NCBI RefSeq assembly: GCF_000764655.1
Contig: NZ_JRGL01000101.1
Coordinates: forward strand, 89,262 to 153,261
Direction of reading: 5' to 3'
Source: Aeromonas aquatica
Lineage (GTDB): Bacteria; Pseudomonadota; Gammaproteobacteria; Enterobacterales; Aeromonadaceae
Length of the DNA: 64,000 nt
Shown in pieces: positions 30,668-39,449 of the stretch. Position numbers and translations under genes: made by a program. Below the pieces are notes generated by a model. That model saw only the letters and a program-made list of their open reading frames with translations, had not been told where the DNA came from and did not search any database. Every line of letters starts with the position of its first letter. The first letter of the stretch is position 1.

Positions 30668-32500
30668 GTGAATTCCGAGTTGATCTGGGTCCTCTGCATG
30701 CTGGTGGGCGCCATTTATCTGTTTATTACCAACAAGGTGCGCATGGACGTGGTGGCCTTGTCGATCGTCATCCTGTTTGTGCTGAGCGGCACCCTGACCC
30801 TGCCGGAGGCACTGGCGGGCTTCAGCGATCCCAACGTCATCCTGATCGCCGCCCTGTTCGTGGTGGGGGAGGGGCTGGTGCGCACCGGCATCGCCTATCA
30901 GGTGGGGGATGCGCTGGTCAAAGTCGCGGGCAGCAGCGAGACCCGCATGCTGGTGCTCTTGATGGTGGCGGTGGCGACCCTGGGGGCCGTGATGAGCAGC
31001 ACAGGGGTGGTGGCCATCTTCATCCCCGTGGTGCTGAGCGTGGCGAACCGGATGGGGATCCCGGCCGGACGGCTGATGATGCCGCTCGGCTTCGCCGGTC
31101 TCATCAGCGGCATGATGACCCTGGTGGCGACCCCCCCCAACATGGTGGTCAACAGCGAATTGATGCGTCACGGCATCCACGGCTTCGGCTTCTTCAGCTT
31201 CACCCCCATGGGGGTGCTGATCCTGGGGCTAGGGATCCTCTACATGCTGCTGATGCGCAATTCCCTGGTGCGCGAGGGGGAGGAGGGCAAGGGCAAGCAG
31301 GCGAGGCGCAGCACCCTGCGCGACCTCATCCGCGACTACCGGCTGGCCGGCCGGGCTCGCCGGCTGGCGATCCGCCCAGACTCTCCCCTGATTGGCCAAA
31401 CCCTGGACGAGCTGCAGCTGCGTGCCCGTTACGGCGCCAACGTCATCGGGCTGGAGCGCTGGCGCAAGTTCAGGCGGGTGATGGTGACCGTCTCCGGCGT
31501 CACCGAGTTCCAGGCCAAGGACGTGCTGCTCATCGACATGTCCGATCCCGAGGTGGATGTGCGTGAGTTCTGCAGCGAGGCGCGGCTCGAGCCCATGATC
31601 TTGCGCGGGGAGTACTTCTCCGATCAGGCGCGGGAGGTGGGCATGGCCGAGGTGTCGCTCATTCCCGAATCCCGCCTGCTCGGCAAGAGCATCCGCGAGG
31701 TGGCGTTTCGTACCCACTATGGCCTGAGCGTGGTGGGCATTCGCCGCGGCGGGGAGGCGCTCACCGGCAAGCTGGTGGACGAGCCGCTGCAGATGGGGGA
31801 TAGCCTGCTGGTGGTGGGTAACTGGAGTCTTATTCGCCAGTTGCAGGCTAAAGTACGGGATTTCCTGCTGCTGGGGTTGCCGGCAGAAGTAGACGAAATG
31901 GCGCCGGCCCGCAGTCAGGCCATCCACGCCCTGATCTGCCTCGGGGTCATGATAGTGCTGATGGTGACAGACCCCGTGCCCAACGTCATAGCGGCGCTTA
32001 TCGCCTGCCTGCTGATGGGCAAGTTCCGCTGCATTGACATGGAGAGCGCCTACAAGTCCATCCACTGGCCGACCCTGATCCTGATCGTCGGCATGCTGCC
32101 CTTCGCCCTGGCGTTGCAAAAGACCGGCGGGGTGGATCTCATCGTCGGTGGTCTGATCTCTGCGGTGGGGGATATGGGTCCTCGTGTGATGCTGGCCAGC
32201 CTGTTCGCCCTGTGCGCCCTGATCGGGCTCTTTATCTCCAACACCGCCACCGCCGTGCTGATGGCGCCCATTGCGCTGGGCACGGCCCAGCAGATGGGGA
32301 TCTCTCCCTATCCCTTCGCCATGACCATCGCCATCGCCGCCTCGGCGGCCTTCATGACGCCGGTCTCGTCACCGGTCAATACCCTGGTGCTGGGCCCGGG
32401 CAACTACAAGTTCGTGGACTTCGTGCGGATCGGGGTGCCCTTCACCCTGCTGGTGATGGTGGTGAGCGTCATCGCCATTCCCTGGTTCTTCCCGTTCTGA
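30668..32500 (+). CDS. SLC13-family anion permease with two RCK_C (TrkA_C) domains
   Basis: 610 aa. Two hydrophobic blocks (about 1-190 and 420-610, some 10-11 membrane helices) flank a soluble middle (about 215-400) with two TrkA_C-like regulatory domains ([26 protein letters not shown] and [26 protein letters not shown]). Permease signature segments are [20 protein letters not shown] and [22 protein letters not shown] 30668 is chosen for its AAAGGAG ribosome site; the frame is open about 200 bp further upstream without a membrane-like sequence. Related carriers move sulfate or dicarboxylates; substrate uncertain. Confidence 0.88.
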   Translation: MNSELIWVLCMLVGAIYLFITNKVRMDVVALSIVILFVLSGTLTLPEALAGFSDPNVILIAALFVVGEGLVRTGIAYQVGDALVKVAGSSETRMLVLLMVAVATLGAVMSSTGVVAIFIPVVLSVANRMGIPAGRLMMPLGFAGLISGMMTLVATPPNMVVNSELMRHGIHGFGFFSFTPMGVLILGLGILYMLLMRNSLVREGEEGKGKQARRSTLRDLIRDYRLAGRARRLAIRPDSPLIGQTLDELQLRARYGANVIGLERWRKFRRVMVTVSGVTEFQAKDVLLIDMSDPEVDVREFCSEARLEPMILRGEYFSDQAREVGMAEVSLIPESRLLGKSIREVAFRTHYGLSVVGIRRGGEALTGKLVDEPLQMGDSLLVVGNWSLIRQLQAKVRDFLLLGLPAEVDEMAPARSQAIHALICLGVMIVLMVTDPVPNVIAALIACLLMGKFRCIDMESAYKSIHWPTLILIVGMLPFALALQKTGGVDLIVGGLISAVGDMGPRVMLASLFALCALIGLFISNTATAVLMAPIALGTAQQMGISPYPFAMTIAIAASAAFMTPVSSPVNTLVLGPGNYKFVDFVRIGVPFTLLVMVVSVIAIPWFFPF

Positions 32501-32526
32501 GCGCGCTTGAGGGGGACAAGGAGTGC

Positions 32527-32550
32527 AAGCGGCCTGCGGGCCGCTTTTTA
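32527..32550 (+). terminator. Intrinsic terminator of the SLC13 gene
   Basis: AAGCGGCC (32527-32534), loop TGCG, GGCCGCTT (32539-32546) followed by TTT-A. Confidence 0.9.
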
Positions 32551-32654
32551 TTGGCCATAGATCTCGACGCTGTGAGATGAAATATTGGGCTGACAAGCCA
32601 GTGAGCAGGGAGAGCGGCAGGGAAGGAGAGGGGACAAGGGCTGAAACTCAGGCA

Positions 32655-32677
32655 CAAAAAAACCAGCCTGAGCTGGT
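32655..32677 (-). terminator. Intrinsic terminator of the tRNA operon
   Basis: On the minus strand ACCAGC-TCAG-GCTGGT followed by seven T, 20 bp after the tRNA-Leu 3' end. Confidence 0.88.
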
Positions 32678-32697
32678 CTGTTTGGTACTGCTATTAA

Positions 32698-32781
32698 TGG
32701 TGCGGAAGGAGAGACTCGAACTCTCACGCCTAGGGCGCCAGAACCTAAATCTGGTGCGTCTACCAATTTCGCCACTTCCGC
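32698..32781 (-). tRNA. tRNA-Leu (anticodon TAG)
   Basis: Acceptor GCGGAAG pairs with CTTCCGC, 3' ACCA encoded. Anticodon stem CCAGA/TCTGG with loop TTTAGGT gives TAG, reading CUA-type leucine codons. The long variable arm of class II tRNA is present. Last gene of the operon. Confidence 0.93.
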
Positions 32782-32789
32782 AATATTAA

Positions 32790-32866
32790 TGGTGGCTATG
32801 ACGGGATTCGAACCTGTGACCCCCGCATTATGAGTGCGATGCTCTAACCAACTGAGCTACATAGCC
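32790..32866 (-). tRNA. tRNA-Met (anticodon CAT, elongator type)
   Basis: Acceptor GGCTATG/CATAGCC, T-loop TTCGAAT, anticodon loop CTCATAA, encoded CCA. Closely resembles the elongator tRNA-Met of E. coli (GGCTACGTAGCTCAGTTGG start). It differs from the two other copies in this operon at one base next to the anticodon stem. Confidence 0.93.
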
Positions 32867-32905
32867 ATCTGTCATCGACCACTGTGGTGGAAGAAAACAA
32901 GATAA

Positions 32906-32971
32906 TGACTGTGGTACTAGGATACGAACCTAGGAACGTTGACGAGATCAAAACCTCTTACGTTTACCACA
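32906..32971 (-). other. Shortened tRNA-Gln-like element 1 (no D arm)
   Basis: 66 nt against 75 nt for true tRNA-Gln. Acceptor TGTGGTA/TACCACA is perfect, with a compensated change (G3-C70 in tRNA-Gln is T3-A70 here). T stem CTAGG/CCTAG is intact, but the T loop TTCGTAT lost the invariant A58. The D arm is missing; instead AACGT (after the acceptor) pairs with ACGTT (before the T arm) around TTTTGATCTCG, which holds the old anticodon. The 3' end is TCA, not CCA. Probably a tRNA pseudogene, perhaps a structured RNA. Confidence 0.75.
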
Positions 32972-33004
32972 GCTATCACCGACAAGGTCGATGAAAGGCA
33001 ATAA

Positions 33005-33079
33005 TGGCTGGGGTACTAGGATTCGAACCTAGGGATGGCGAGATCAAAACCCGCTGCCTTACCGCTTGGCGATACCCCA
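33005..33079 (-). tRNA. tRNA-Gln (anticodon TTG)
   Basis: 75 nt, acceptor TGGGGTA/TACCCCA, T arm CTAGG-TTCGAAT-CCTAG, anticodon stem GCGGG/CTCGC with loop TTTTGAT, encoded GCCA. One of four identical-looking copies in the operon. Confidence 0.95.
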
Positions 33080-33125
33080 ACAACGCTCTTCAACAGCATG
33101 ACATGCCGGCAAAGAACTTTAAAAA

Positions 33126-33200
33126 TGGCTGGGGTACTAGGATTCGAACCTAGGGATGGCGAGATCAAAACCCGCTGCCTTACCGCTTGGCGATACCCCA
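33126..33200 (-). tRNA. tRNA-Gln (anticodon TTG)
   Basis: Same 75-nt sequence as the copy at 33005, including the encoded CCA; spacer between the two is 46 bp. Confidence 0.95.
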
Positions 33201-33214
33201 ACTGAACTAATTTA

Positions 33215-33291
33215 TGGTGGCTATGACGGGATTCGAACCTGTGACCCTCGCATTATGAGTGCGATGCTCTAACCAACTGAGCTACATAGCC
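33215..33291 (-). tRNA. tRNA-Met (anticodon CAT, elongator type)
   Basis: 77 nt, acceptor GGCTATG/CATAGCC, anticodon loop CTCATAA, encoded CCA; same sequence as the copy at 33646. Confidence 0.94.
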
Positions 33292-33329
33292 ATCTGTCAT
33301 CAACCACGAGGTGGAAGAGAACGAGATAA

Positions 33330-33404
33330 TGGCTGGGGTACTAGGATTCGAACCTAGGGATGGCGAGATCAAAACCCGCTGCCTTACCGCTTGGCGATAC
33401 CCCA
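33330..33404 (-). tRNA. tRNA-Gln (anticodon TTG)
   Basis: 75-nt copy with intact acceptor, D, anticodon and T arms and encoded CCA. Confidence 0.95.
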
Positions 33405-33450
33405 ACAGCGCTCTTCAACAGCACGGAATGCTGGCAAAGAACTTCAAAAA

Positions 33451-33517
33451 TGGCTGGGGCACTAGGATTTGTACCTAGGCACATTGACGAGATCAAAGCC
33501 CCTCAATGTTTTCCTCA
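33451..33517 (-). other. Shortened tRNA-Gln-like element 2 (no D arm)
   Basis: 67 nt. Keeps the encoded GCCA end and the T stem CTAGG/CCTAG (loop TACAAAT), but the acceptor pairs only 5 of 7. The D arm is gone. ACATTGA after the acceptor pairs over 7 bp with TCAATGT before the T arm, enclosing GGGGCTTTGATCTCG. It shares with element 1 the derived string TTGACGAGATCAAA (plus strand). The two elements differ by a paired change in the new stem (C-G to T-A), so they derive from one ancestor. Confidence 0.72.
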
Positions 33518-33556
33518 GCTTGCTACCGACAGATGAACATCGATAACCAAAAATAA

Positions 33557-33631
33557 TGGCTGGGGTACTAGGATTCGAACCTAGGGATGGCGAGATCAAA
33601 ACCCGCTGCCTTACCGCTTGGCGATACCCCA
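33557..33631 (-). tRNA. tRNA-Gln (anticodon TTG)
   Basis: 75-nt copy with all arms intact and encoded CCA, 14 bp downstream of the first tRNA-Met of the operon. Confidence 0.95.
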
Positions 33632-33645
33632 ACTGAACTGATTTA

Positions 33646-33722
33646 TGGTGGCTATGACGGGATTCGAACCTGTGACCCTCGCATTATGAGTGCGATGCTC
33701 TAACCAACTGAGCTACATAGCC
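33646..33722 (-). tRNA. tRNA-Met (anticodon CAT), first gene of the tRNA operon
   Basis: 77 nt, acceptor GGCTATG/CATAGCC, anticodon loop CTCATAA, encoded CCA. The order Met-Gln-(element)-Gln-Met-Gln-Gln-(element)-Met-Leu resembles the E. coli metT-leuW-glnUW-metU-glnVX operon rearranged. Confidence 0.94.
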
Positions 33723-33767
33723 AACCGTGCTTCCAGTGAGTCGTTGCCTCGTCACTGTGCGGCCGGA

Positions 33768-33796
33768 ATTATGCGTATCTGGCTCTGGGGCGTCAA
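33768..33796 (-). promoter_or_regulatory. Promoter of the tRNA operon with GC-rich discriminator
   Basis: On the minus strand TTGACG (33796-33791), 17-bp spacer, CATAAT (33773-33768), followed by TCCGGCCGC. The GC-rich discriminator is typical of stringently controlled stable-RNA promoters. Confidence 0.75.
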
Positions 33797-33926
33797 CCCT
33801 TTTTTTGCCAGAAAAACCGAATTTGGGTGCGTTTGGCGAGTTATTGGACGCTATCGTGCAAAAGCCCAACAATCTGGTTTTTTTTGCGACATTTGCCAGT
33901 AGATCCGCAACCGGAGCACTTAGCAA

Positions 33927-33950
33927 AGAGGCCAGCAAATGCTGGCCTCT
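33927..33950 (-). terminator. Hairpin after ychF
   Basis: Perfect 10-bp arms AGAGGCCAGC and GCTGGCCTCT with an AAAT (ATTT) loop, 7 bp after the ychF stop; only a short T-run follows on the minus strand. Confidence 0.75.
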
Positions 33951-33957
33951 CATGGGA

Positions 33958-35049
33958 TTAGACGTTGAACAGGAAGTTCATAATATCGCCATCCTTGACG
34001 ATGTAGTCTTTCCCTTCGGCGCGCATCTTGCCTGCTTCCTTGGCACCTTGCTCACCCTTGTAGGTGATAAAGTCGTCGAAGGCGATGGTCTGGGCGCGAA
34101 TAAAGCCTTTTTCAAAGTCGGTGTGGATCTTGCCAGCCGCTTGCGGGGCGGTGGCACCGACCGGAATGGTCCAGGCACGCACTTCCTTCACGCCGGCGGT
34201 GAAGTAGGTCTGCAGGTTCAGCAGCTCGTAACCGGAGCGGATCACCCGGTTCAGGCCCGGCTCTTCGATACCGAGGTCTGCCATGAATTCGGCGCGATCG
34301 GCGTCGTCCAGCTCGGCGATGTCTGACTCGATGGCACAGCAGACCACGACCACGACCGCGTTCTCGGCGGCGGCGATTTCACGCACCTTGTCGAGGAAGG
34401 GGTTGTTCTCGAAGCCGTCTTCCGCCACGTTGGCGATGTACATGGTGGGCTTCAAGGTCAGGAAGTTGAGGTGGCTGACGGCGGCCAGCTCTTCCTTGTC
34501 CAGCTTCATGCCACGGATCATCTGGCCGTTTTCCAGCACGGCGCGAATTTTTTCCAGGGTCTCCACTTCCAGCTTGGCATCCTTGTCGCCACCCTTGGCG
34601 CGCTTGGACTGACGGTGGATGGCGCGCTCGCAGGCGTCCAAGTCAGACAGGGCCAATTCGGTATTGATCACCTCGATGTCATCGGCCGGGGAGACCTTGC
34701 CCGCGACGTGGATGATGTTCTCGTCTTCGAAGCAGCGCACCACGTGGCCGATGGCTTCGGTCTCGCGGATGTTGGCCAGGAACTGGTTGCCCAGACCCTC
34801 ACCCTTGGAGGCGCCCGCCACCAGGCCGGCGATGTCCACGAATTCCATGGTGGTCGGCACCACGCGCTGGGGATTGATGATGGCCGCCAGGGCATCGAGA
34901 CGGGGATCCGGCATGGGGACCACACCCGTGTTCGGCTCAATGGTGCAGAACGGGAAGTTGGCGGCTTCGATGCCGGCCTTGGTCAGCGCATTGAACAGGG
35001 TGGATTTGCCTACATTGGGCAGGCCCACGATACCGCATTTAAAACCCAT
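33958..35049 (-). CDS. ychF: Redox-regulated ATPase/GTPase YchF (OLA1 family)
   Basis: 363 aa Obg-family P-loop protein. G1 is [14 protein letters not shown] (about 8-21), G3 [20 protein letters not shown] (about 72-91), and the C-terminal TGS-like domain ends with [37 protein letters not shown], the family hallmark. Binds ribosomes and prefers ATP. Adjacent to pth as in most gammaproteobacteria; pth, its tail duplicate and ychF are transcribed in the same direction. Confidence 0.97.
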   Translation of the reverse strand: MGFKCGIVGLPNVGKSTLFNALTKAGIEAANFPFCTIEPNTGVVPMPDPRLDALAAIINPQRVVPTTMEFVDIAGLVAGASKGEGLGNQFLANIRETEAIGHVVRCFEDENIIHVAGKVSPADDIEVINTELALSDLDACERAIHRQSKRAKGGDKDAKLEVETLEKIRAVLENGQMIRGMKLDKEELAAVSHLNFLTLKPTMYIANVAEDGFENNPFLDKVREIAAAENAVVVVVCCAIESDIAELDDADRAEFMADLGIEEPGLNRVIRSGYELLNLQTYFTAGVKEVRAWTIPVGATAPQAAGKIHTDFEKGFIRAQTIAFDDFITYKGEQGAKEAGKMRAEGKDYIVKDGDIMNFLFNV

Positions 35050-35165
35050 GGATTGTTACCTTACTTGATGGATGCTGTGAGGGACGCCCTTGGGCGACCC
35101 ATGTCATGCTTGCTCGGGCCCTGAGGCGGCAAAACCGCTCATGACCCGGGTCATCTCTTATGTGA

Positions 35166-35188
35166 GCCGGTGCCGACTGCGCACCGGC
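35166..35188 (-). terminator. Hairpin after the duplicated pth tail
   Basis: GCCGGTGC (35166-35173) pairs perfectly with GCACCGGC (35181-35188). It starts 4 bp after the stop codon of the duplicated pth tail, so the duplicate, not the intact pth, sits next to the terminator-like structure. Confidence 0.6.
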
Positions 35189-35191
35189 GCT

Positions 35192-35293
35192 CTATACCTT
35201 CTCGGCCTTGAAGCTGTGCAGCCGGTTCATGGCCTTGGTCATGTCCTGCTTGAACAGGATGTCGGTAGCGTGTACATCGGAATTCGTCCAGTG
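35192..35293 (-). pseudogene. Duplicated 3' end of pth
   Basis: On the minus strand this reads [25 protein letters not shown] then TAG, identical to the last 25 residues of Pth, which end in TGA. Within these codons the DNA copies differ at only three silent positions. Similarity continues weakly upstream (the GGACGAA stretch) with a 4-nt length difference that breaks the frame. It lies about 20 bp after the intact pth stop, copy spacing 122 bp. No good start codon or ribosome site is seen, so it is a remnant. Confidence 0.85.
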
Positions 35294-35313
35294 CACCACC
35301 GACTAAAATCGGT

Positions 35314-35925
35314 TCAAACCTTCTCGGCCTTGAAGCTGTGCAGCCGGTTCATGGCCTTGGTCATGTCCTGTTTGAACAGGATGTCGGTGGCGCGCAGGGA
35401 TTCGTCCAATGCGGCCTCGATCAGGCTCTGTTCACTGCTGGGGGCCTTGGTCAGCACGAAGCCGGCCACCAGCTCCTTGGCGCCGGGATGGCCTATCCCC
35501 AGACGCAGCCGGAAGAAGTTATTGTTGTTGCCCATCCTGGCGATGATGTCCTTGAGGCCATTGTGGCCGCCGTGACCGCCACCCTGCTTGAACTTGGCGA
35601 TGCCGGGGGGCAGATCGAGCTCATCATGGGCCACCAGCATCTCTTCCGGGGCTATCTGGTAGAAGCGCGCCAGCGCTGCCACGGCCTTGCCGGAGAGATT
35701 CATGAAGGTATTGGGGATGAGCAGTCGCACATCCTGCCCTTCCACCAACATGCGGGCGGTATGGCCAAAGAACTTGGGCTCTTCGCGCAGGCTGACGTTG
35801 TGCCAGCGGGCCAGTTGCTCCACATACCAGGCCCCCGCGTTGTGGCGGGTCTTGGCATATTCGGGGCCGGGATTACCCAGACCGACAATCAGTTTGATTT
35901 GATTCGTCACGCTTGATGTCTTCAC
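35314..35925 (-). CDS. pth: Peptidyl-tRNA hydrolase
   Basis: 203 aa, releases peptides from stalled peptidyl-tRNA. Catalytic His is in [20 protein letters not shown] (about 18-37), and [12 protein letters not shown] (about 73-84), the DELDLP motif (about 102-107) and [13 protein letters not shown] (about 115-127) are all present. GTG 35925 starts the frame; GTG 35910 is also possible. The 3' end is duplicated downstream (35192-35293). Confidence 0.96.
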   Translation of the reverse strand: MKTSSVTNQIKLIVGLGNPGPEYAKTRHNAGAWYVEQLARWHNVSLREEPKFFGHTARMLVEGQDVRLLIPNTFMNLSGKAVAALARFYQIAPEEMLVAHDELDLPPGIAKFKQGGGHGGHNGLKDIIARMGNNNNFFRLRLGIGHPGAKELVAGFVLTKAPSSEQSLIEAALDESLRATDILFKQDMTKAMNRLHSFKAEKV

Positions 35926-36052
35926 TCGCTGCTTGCCCGGGACGGATGGTCCGGGGCAATGGGACGCAATATTCTAGCCGCCGACTGGCGATCACTCAAC
36001 CAAAGCTCGGCAACTGCCGGGAATAAGGGCGGAACTGGTGGTCAACGACGGC

Positions 36053-36080
36053 AAAACGGGCCCTGTCAGGGCCCGTTTTA
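36053..36080 (-). terminator. Terminator of the UshA-like gene
   Basis: AAAACGGGCCCT (36053-36064), loop GTC, AGGGCCCGTTTT (36068-36079): symmetrical arms, so it can act in both directions. Confidence 0.9.
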
Positions 36081-36106
36081 CGCGCTGTCTGCCTGGGGTA
36101 TTGGGG

Positions 36107-38095
36107 TCAGTCGGCCCGCTGCAGGGTGACCGTCTCCTCGGTCAGTGCCGTCAGGGTCGGGCGCTGCTCCTTCACATACTGCACGAAGGAGGCGGCATCG
36201 GTGCCGCAGTCGACGGTCTCGGCCTTGCAGTCCAATGCCTGGCCGTCGCCGTAGCGGGCGCTCAGTTGGTCGCCGTTTTGCACCACCTGCAGCACGGGGA
36301 AGGCGGTCAGCTTGCCATCCACCCAGGCGAGATCCACCCGCTCGGCCTGCTGTACCTGGGCGCGGGCCAGCGCCTGCCAGCCGTCGTTGCCGTTGGCGCT
36401 GTAGGCGTTCATCACCACTTTGTAGCGCTGGCCATCCACCAGATCCTGCCACTGCCCATCGGCCGCCTGCCATTGCAACTGGGTCAGGGAGCCCTTTTTA
36501 CCCGCCAGGGTTTCGGTGAAGCGGTAGCGCAGATGGCCGCTGTAGGGGAACTTGCCGGCGTGGGCGCTGGGGGCCAGGGTGGCGCTGATGGTTTCGGTCA
36601 GCAGGGCGCGTACCTCGGCGCCGGTCAGGGTCAGCACGGCGAGCGGGTTCTTGAACGGCAGCAGGGTGAGGGCGGGATCCCCTTGGCGCAGCTCGCCGGC
36701 GGGCAGATCGGCGCGCACGCCCCCCACCGCCAGCAGGGCGAAATCGACAGGGCCGCCGGTCAGCGCCTGCACCGCCGGGGTGTTGGCCCAATAGTACTGG
36801 CCTTCGGCCACCAGGGGGGCGACGTCCGAGCCGTGGCTGTCGCTGCCGTTGTCCCCCGGGCGGCGGGCGTTTTGCAGCGCCGCAGGCAGGGTGGCGATGA
36901 CGGGGCCAAAGGCCTGCTCCAGCGCCGGTTTGAAGTGGCTGTCGATGATACCGCGCAGGCGGGGATCCTCATCCACCGTCACCAGGTTGGGCTGGGCGTC
37001 GATAAACTTGTTCGCCTGCTGGCTGCGGGCTTGGTCGAGGGGTTGCTGGCGGGCCGGATCGGCGAAGAAGTCACCGCTGGCCAGCAGCCGGTTCTGACCG
37101 TTGCAGGCGATGACGCGGCCCTGGCCGTCGAAGCTGACACGGGCCAGGCCTATAGCCTCGGCATAGGAGCCCGCCTGCACCACGCAGGTGAGGCCGACCC
37201 CGTCCGGGTTGGTGACCAGCGCCGCGTATTCCCCGATGTTGCCCCAGCCGATGTTGCTGAAGTCGCCGAGCAGGCTGTGGGAGTGGCCGCCGACGATGGC
37301 GTCCAGCCCGTTGACCTCGGCCGCGAGCGCCAGATCCCGGGCGTTGCCGATGTGGGTCAGGGCGATGATGTGGTTGATGCCCTTGGCTTGCAGCAGATCC
37401 ACCGTGGCCTGGGCCGTCTCGACTTCCTTGCGAAAATGGAGCTGGCCGACGTTGGGGGAGATGTTGGCCATGTCTTCCAGTACCAGCCCCATGACGGCGA
37501 CCAGCTGCTTGCCTTGCGGCAGATGGTTGAGATCCGGGACCGGGGTCTTCTGGTTACCCTCGAAGGCGTAGACCACGAAGGGCTTGAGGTTGCGGGCCTG
37601 GCTCAGATCCGGGTCGGCACCGACCTCCAGGTTGGCGGCCAGCACCGGGAAGTTCACCCCCTCGATGAAGCGGGCCAGCTTGTGGTTGTCGAGATCGAAC
37701 TCGTGGTTGCCAAGGGCCATGGCATCGAGCCCGAACTGGCTGAGCAGCTCGGCGTTGGCCATCCCCTCGTTGAGCTTGAAGTAGCCGCTCCCCTGCCAGG
37801 CGTCACCACCGTGCAGCAGAAGCAAGGGCTCATTCTTGGCGAGCGCGTCCGCTTGGTAGGCCTTGGCCATGGTCAGCAACCGGGGGTAGCCGCCGAGGCG
37901 GGTGTAGAGGGTATCTTTCTCTCCCGTGTTGCCGAAGATGGCGCCCTTGAACTCGGCGTTGACCGGATCGAACTGGGAGTGGGTGTCGTTCATGTGCGCC
38001 AGGGTCAGGGTGAAAGGCGCATGGTCCTGACCGGGCAGGCAGGCGGAAAGCAGGGCACAGAGCGGGAGGAGGAGCAGGGGACGCAAGCACTTCAT
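36107..38095 (-). CDS. UshA-like 5'-nucleotidase/UDP-sugar hydrolase lipoprotein
   Basis: 662 aa. Signal peptide with lipobox LSAC (Cys near residue 19), so a membrane-anchored periplasmic or outer-membrane protein. The metallophosphatase domain shows LAHMNDTHSQFDP (about 32-44), HGGDAWQGSG (about 95-104), LGNHEFD (about 127-133) and VGGHSHSLL (about 271-279). The C-terminal 5'-nucleotidase domain carries GGVRADLPAGEL and AYSANGNDGW. Releases nucleosides and phosphate from external nucleotides. Longer than E. coli UshA (550). An AAGGA ribosome site precedes ATG 38095. Confidence 0.9.
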   Translation of the reverse strand: MKCLRPLLLLPLCALLSACLPGQDHAPFTLTLAHMNDTHSQFDPVNAEFKGAIFGNTGEKDTLYTRLGGYPRLLTMAKAYQADALAKNEPLLLLHGGDAWQGSGYFKLNEGMANAELLSQFGLDAMALGNHEFDLDNHKLARFIEGVNFPVLAANLEVGADPDLSQARNLKPFVVYAFEGNQKTPVPDLNHLPQGKQLVAVMGLVLEDMANISPNVGQLHFRKEVETAQATVDLLQAKGINHIIALTHIGNARDLALAAEVNGLDAIVGGHSHSLLGDFSNIGWGNIGEYAALVTNPDGVGLTCVVQAGSYAEAIGLARVSFDGQGRVIACNGQNRLLASGDFFADPARQQPLDQARSQQANKFIDAQPNLVTVDEDPRLRGIIDSHFKPALEQAFGPVIATLPAALQNARRPGDNGSDSHGSDVAPLVAEGQYYWANTPAVQALTGGPVDFALLAVGGVRADLPAGELRQGDPALTLLPFKNPLAVLTLTGAEVRALLTETISATLAPSAHAGKFPYSGHLRYRFTETLAGKKGSLTQLQWQAADGQWQDLVDGQRYKVVMNAYSANGNDGWQALARAQVQQAERVDLAWVDGKLTAFPVLQVVQNGDQLSARYGDGQALDCKAETVDCGTDAASFVQYVKEQRPTLTALTEETVTLQRAD

Positions 38096-38146
38096 GGGAC
38101 ATCCTTAACCTGCCGGGGCAGGGCAATACCGGGTCTGGCTAGAAAA

Positions 38147-38174
38147 ACAAAAACCGCCAGTCGGCGGTTTTTGT
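38147..38174 (-). terminator. Intrinsic terminator of prs
   Basis: ACAAAAACCGCC (38147-38158), loop AGTC, GGCGGTTTTTGT (38163-38174), 13 bp after the prs stop. Confidence 0.9.
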
Positions 38175-38187
38175 CACAACGGGGCTA

Positions 38188-39135
38188 TCAATGCTCAAAC
38201 ATGGCAGAGATGGACTCTTCGTTGCTGATACGGCGGATGGCTTCGGCCAGCACGGTAGAAAGGGTCAGCTGCTTGACCTTGTCAACGGCTTTCATCTCGG
38301 CAGTGAGCGGGATGGAGTCGGTGATGATCAGCTCGTCGATGACCGAATTCTTGATGTTTTCCACGGCGGAGCCGGAGAAGACAGGGTGAGTCGCATAGGC
38401 GAACACGCGCTTGGCGCCGCGCTCTTTCAAGGCTTCTGCGGCCTTGCACAGGGTGCCACCGGTGTCGATCATGTCATCGACGATGATGCAGTCACGGCCA
38501 GCCACGTCACCGATCAGGTGCATGACCTGGGAGACGTTCGGGCGGGGACGACGCTTGTCGATGATGGCGATGTCGGTGTCGTCCAGCAGTTTGGCGATGG
38601 CACGGGCACGGACCACGCCGCCGATGTCCGGCGAGACGACCACGGGGGATTCGAGGTTCTTGGACTGCATGTCTTCCAGCAGCACTGGGCTACCGAACAC
38701 GTTGTCGACGGGGACGTCGAAGAAGCCCTGGATCTGCTCGGCATGGAGGTCAACGGTCAGCACGCGATCCACACCCACGCTGGACAGGAAGTCGGCGACA
38801 ACCTTGGCGGTGATGGGCACACGGGCGGAGCGGACGCGGCGATCCTGACGGGCATAGCCGAAGTAGGGGATGACGGCAGTAATACGGCCAGCTGAAGCAC
38901 GACGCAGTGCATCCACCATGACGATCAATTCCATCAAATTGTCGTTGGTCGGGGCACAGGTGGATTGAATGATGAAGATATCGCCACCACGTACATTCTC
39001 ATTGATCTGTACGCTGATCTCGCCGTCGCTAAAGCGACCTACGGCAGCATTGCCGAGTTTGATAAACAGGCGATCTGCGATCTTCTGGGCTAGTTCCGGC
39101 GTTGCGTTACCAGCAAACAGCTTCATGTCAGGCAC
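38188..39135 (-). CDS. prs: Ribose-phosphate pyrophosphokinase
   Basis: 315 aa, makes PRPP from ribose-5-phosphate and ATP for purine, pyrimidine, His, Trp and NAD synthesis. Nearly identical to E. coli Prs over long stretches: [17 protein letters not shown] at the start, [20 protein letters not shown] (about 98-117), and the PRPP-binding [11 protein letters not shown] (about 219-229). GTG start at 39135, as in E. coli. About 240 bp of upstream DNA separate it from tRNA-Gln. Confidence 0.98.
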   Translation of the reverse strand: MPDMKLFAGNATPELAQKIADRLFIKLGNAAVGRFSDGEISVQINENVRGGDIFIIQSTCAPTNDNLMELIVMVDALRRASAGRITAVIPYFGYARQDRRVRSARVPITAKVVADFLSSVGVDRVLTVDLHAEQIQGFFDVPVDNVFGSPVLLEDMQSKNLESPVVVSPDIGGVVRARAIAKLLDDTDIAIIDKRRPRPNVSQVMHLIGDVAGRDCIIVDDMIDTGGTLCKAAEALKERGAKRVFAYATHPVFSGSAVENIKNSVIDELIITDSIPLTAEMKAVDKVKQLTLSTVLAEAIRRISNEESISAMFEH

Positions 39136-39374
39136 GGTTTGAAACCTCGGGGTTGCATCCAGTATGTGGAGAGTCTGATTTCAGACCCGTATCGTTCTCG
39201 GGCAAACGATTCATAGCATTGACGAGCGGAGTTACCGCAGGCTGTCGCCGGCCTGGGTTGTAGTCAGCTATCGGCGATCCAAGGACATCGAGGAGAAACC
39301 GGGCAGATTGACGAGAATGCTCTCTTCACACTTCCCGGACCGTCATCGATTGCCTATCTCAATCACCAAGAGAA

Positions 39375-39449
39375 TGGCTGGGGTACTAGGATTCGAACCT
39401 AGGAATGGCGAGATCAAAACCCGCTGCCTTACCGCTTGGCGATACCCCA
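39375..39449 (-). tRNA. tRNA-Gln (anticodon TTG), solitary
   Basis: 75 nt, same arms as the operon copies except for one base (AGGAATGG instead of AGGGATGG on the plus strand, in the variable region). Encoded CCA. Lies between prs and ispE; its first 21 nt overlap the ispE coding end. Confidence 0.94.

Noticed and set aside
32698-33722. Repeated blocks in 32.7-33.7 kb as a possible CRISPR array
   Set aside because: The repeats are complete tRNA-Gln and tRNA-Met genes with CCA ends, not short direct repeats with uniform spacers.
36038-38389. 783-codon open frame antisense to the UshA-like gene
   Set aside because: Shadow of a real gene on the other strand; composition is Gly/Gln/His/Val-rich as in other antisense frames here, and no ribosome site is seen.
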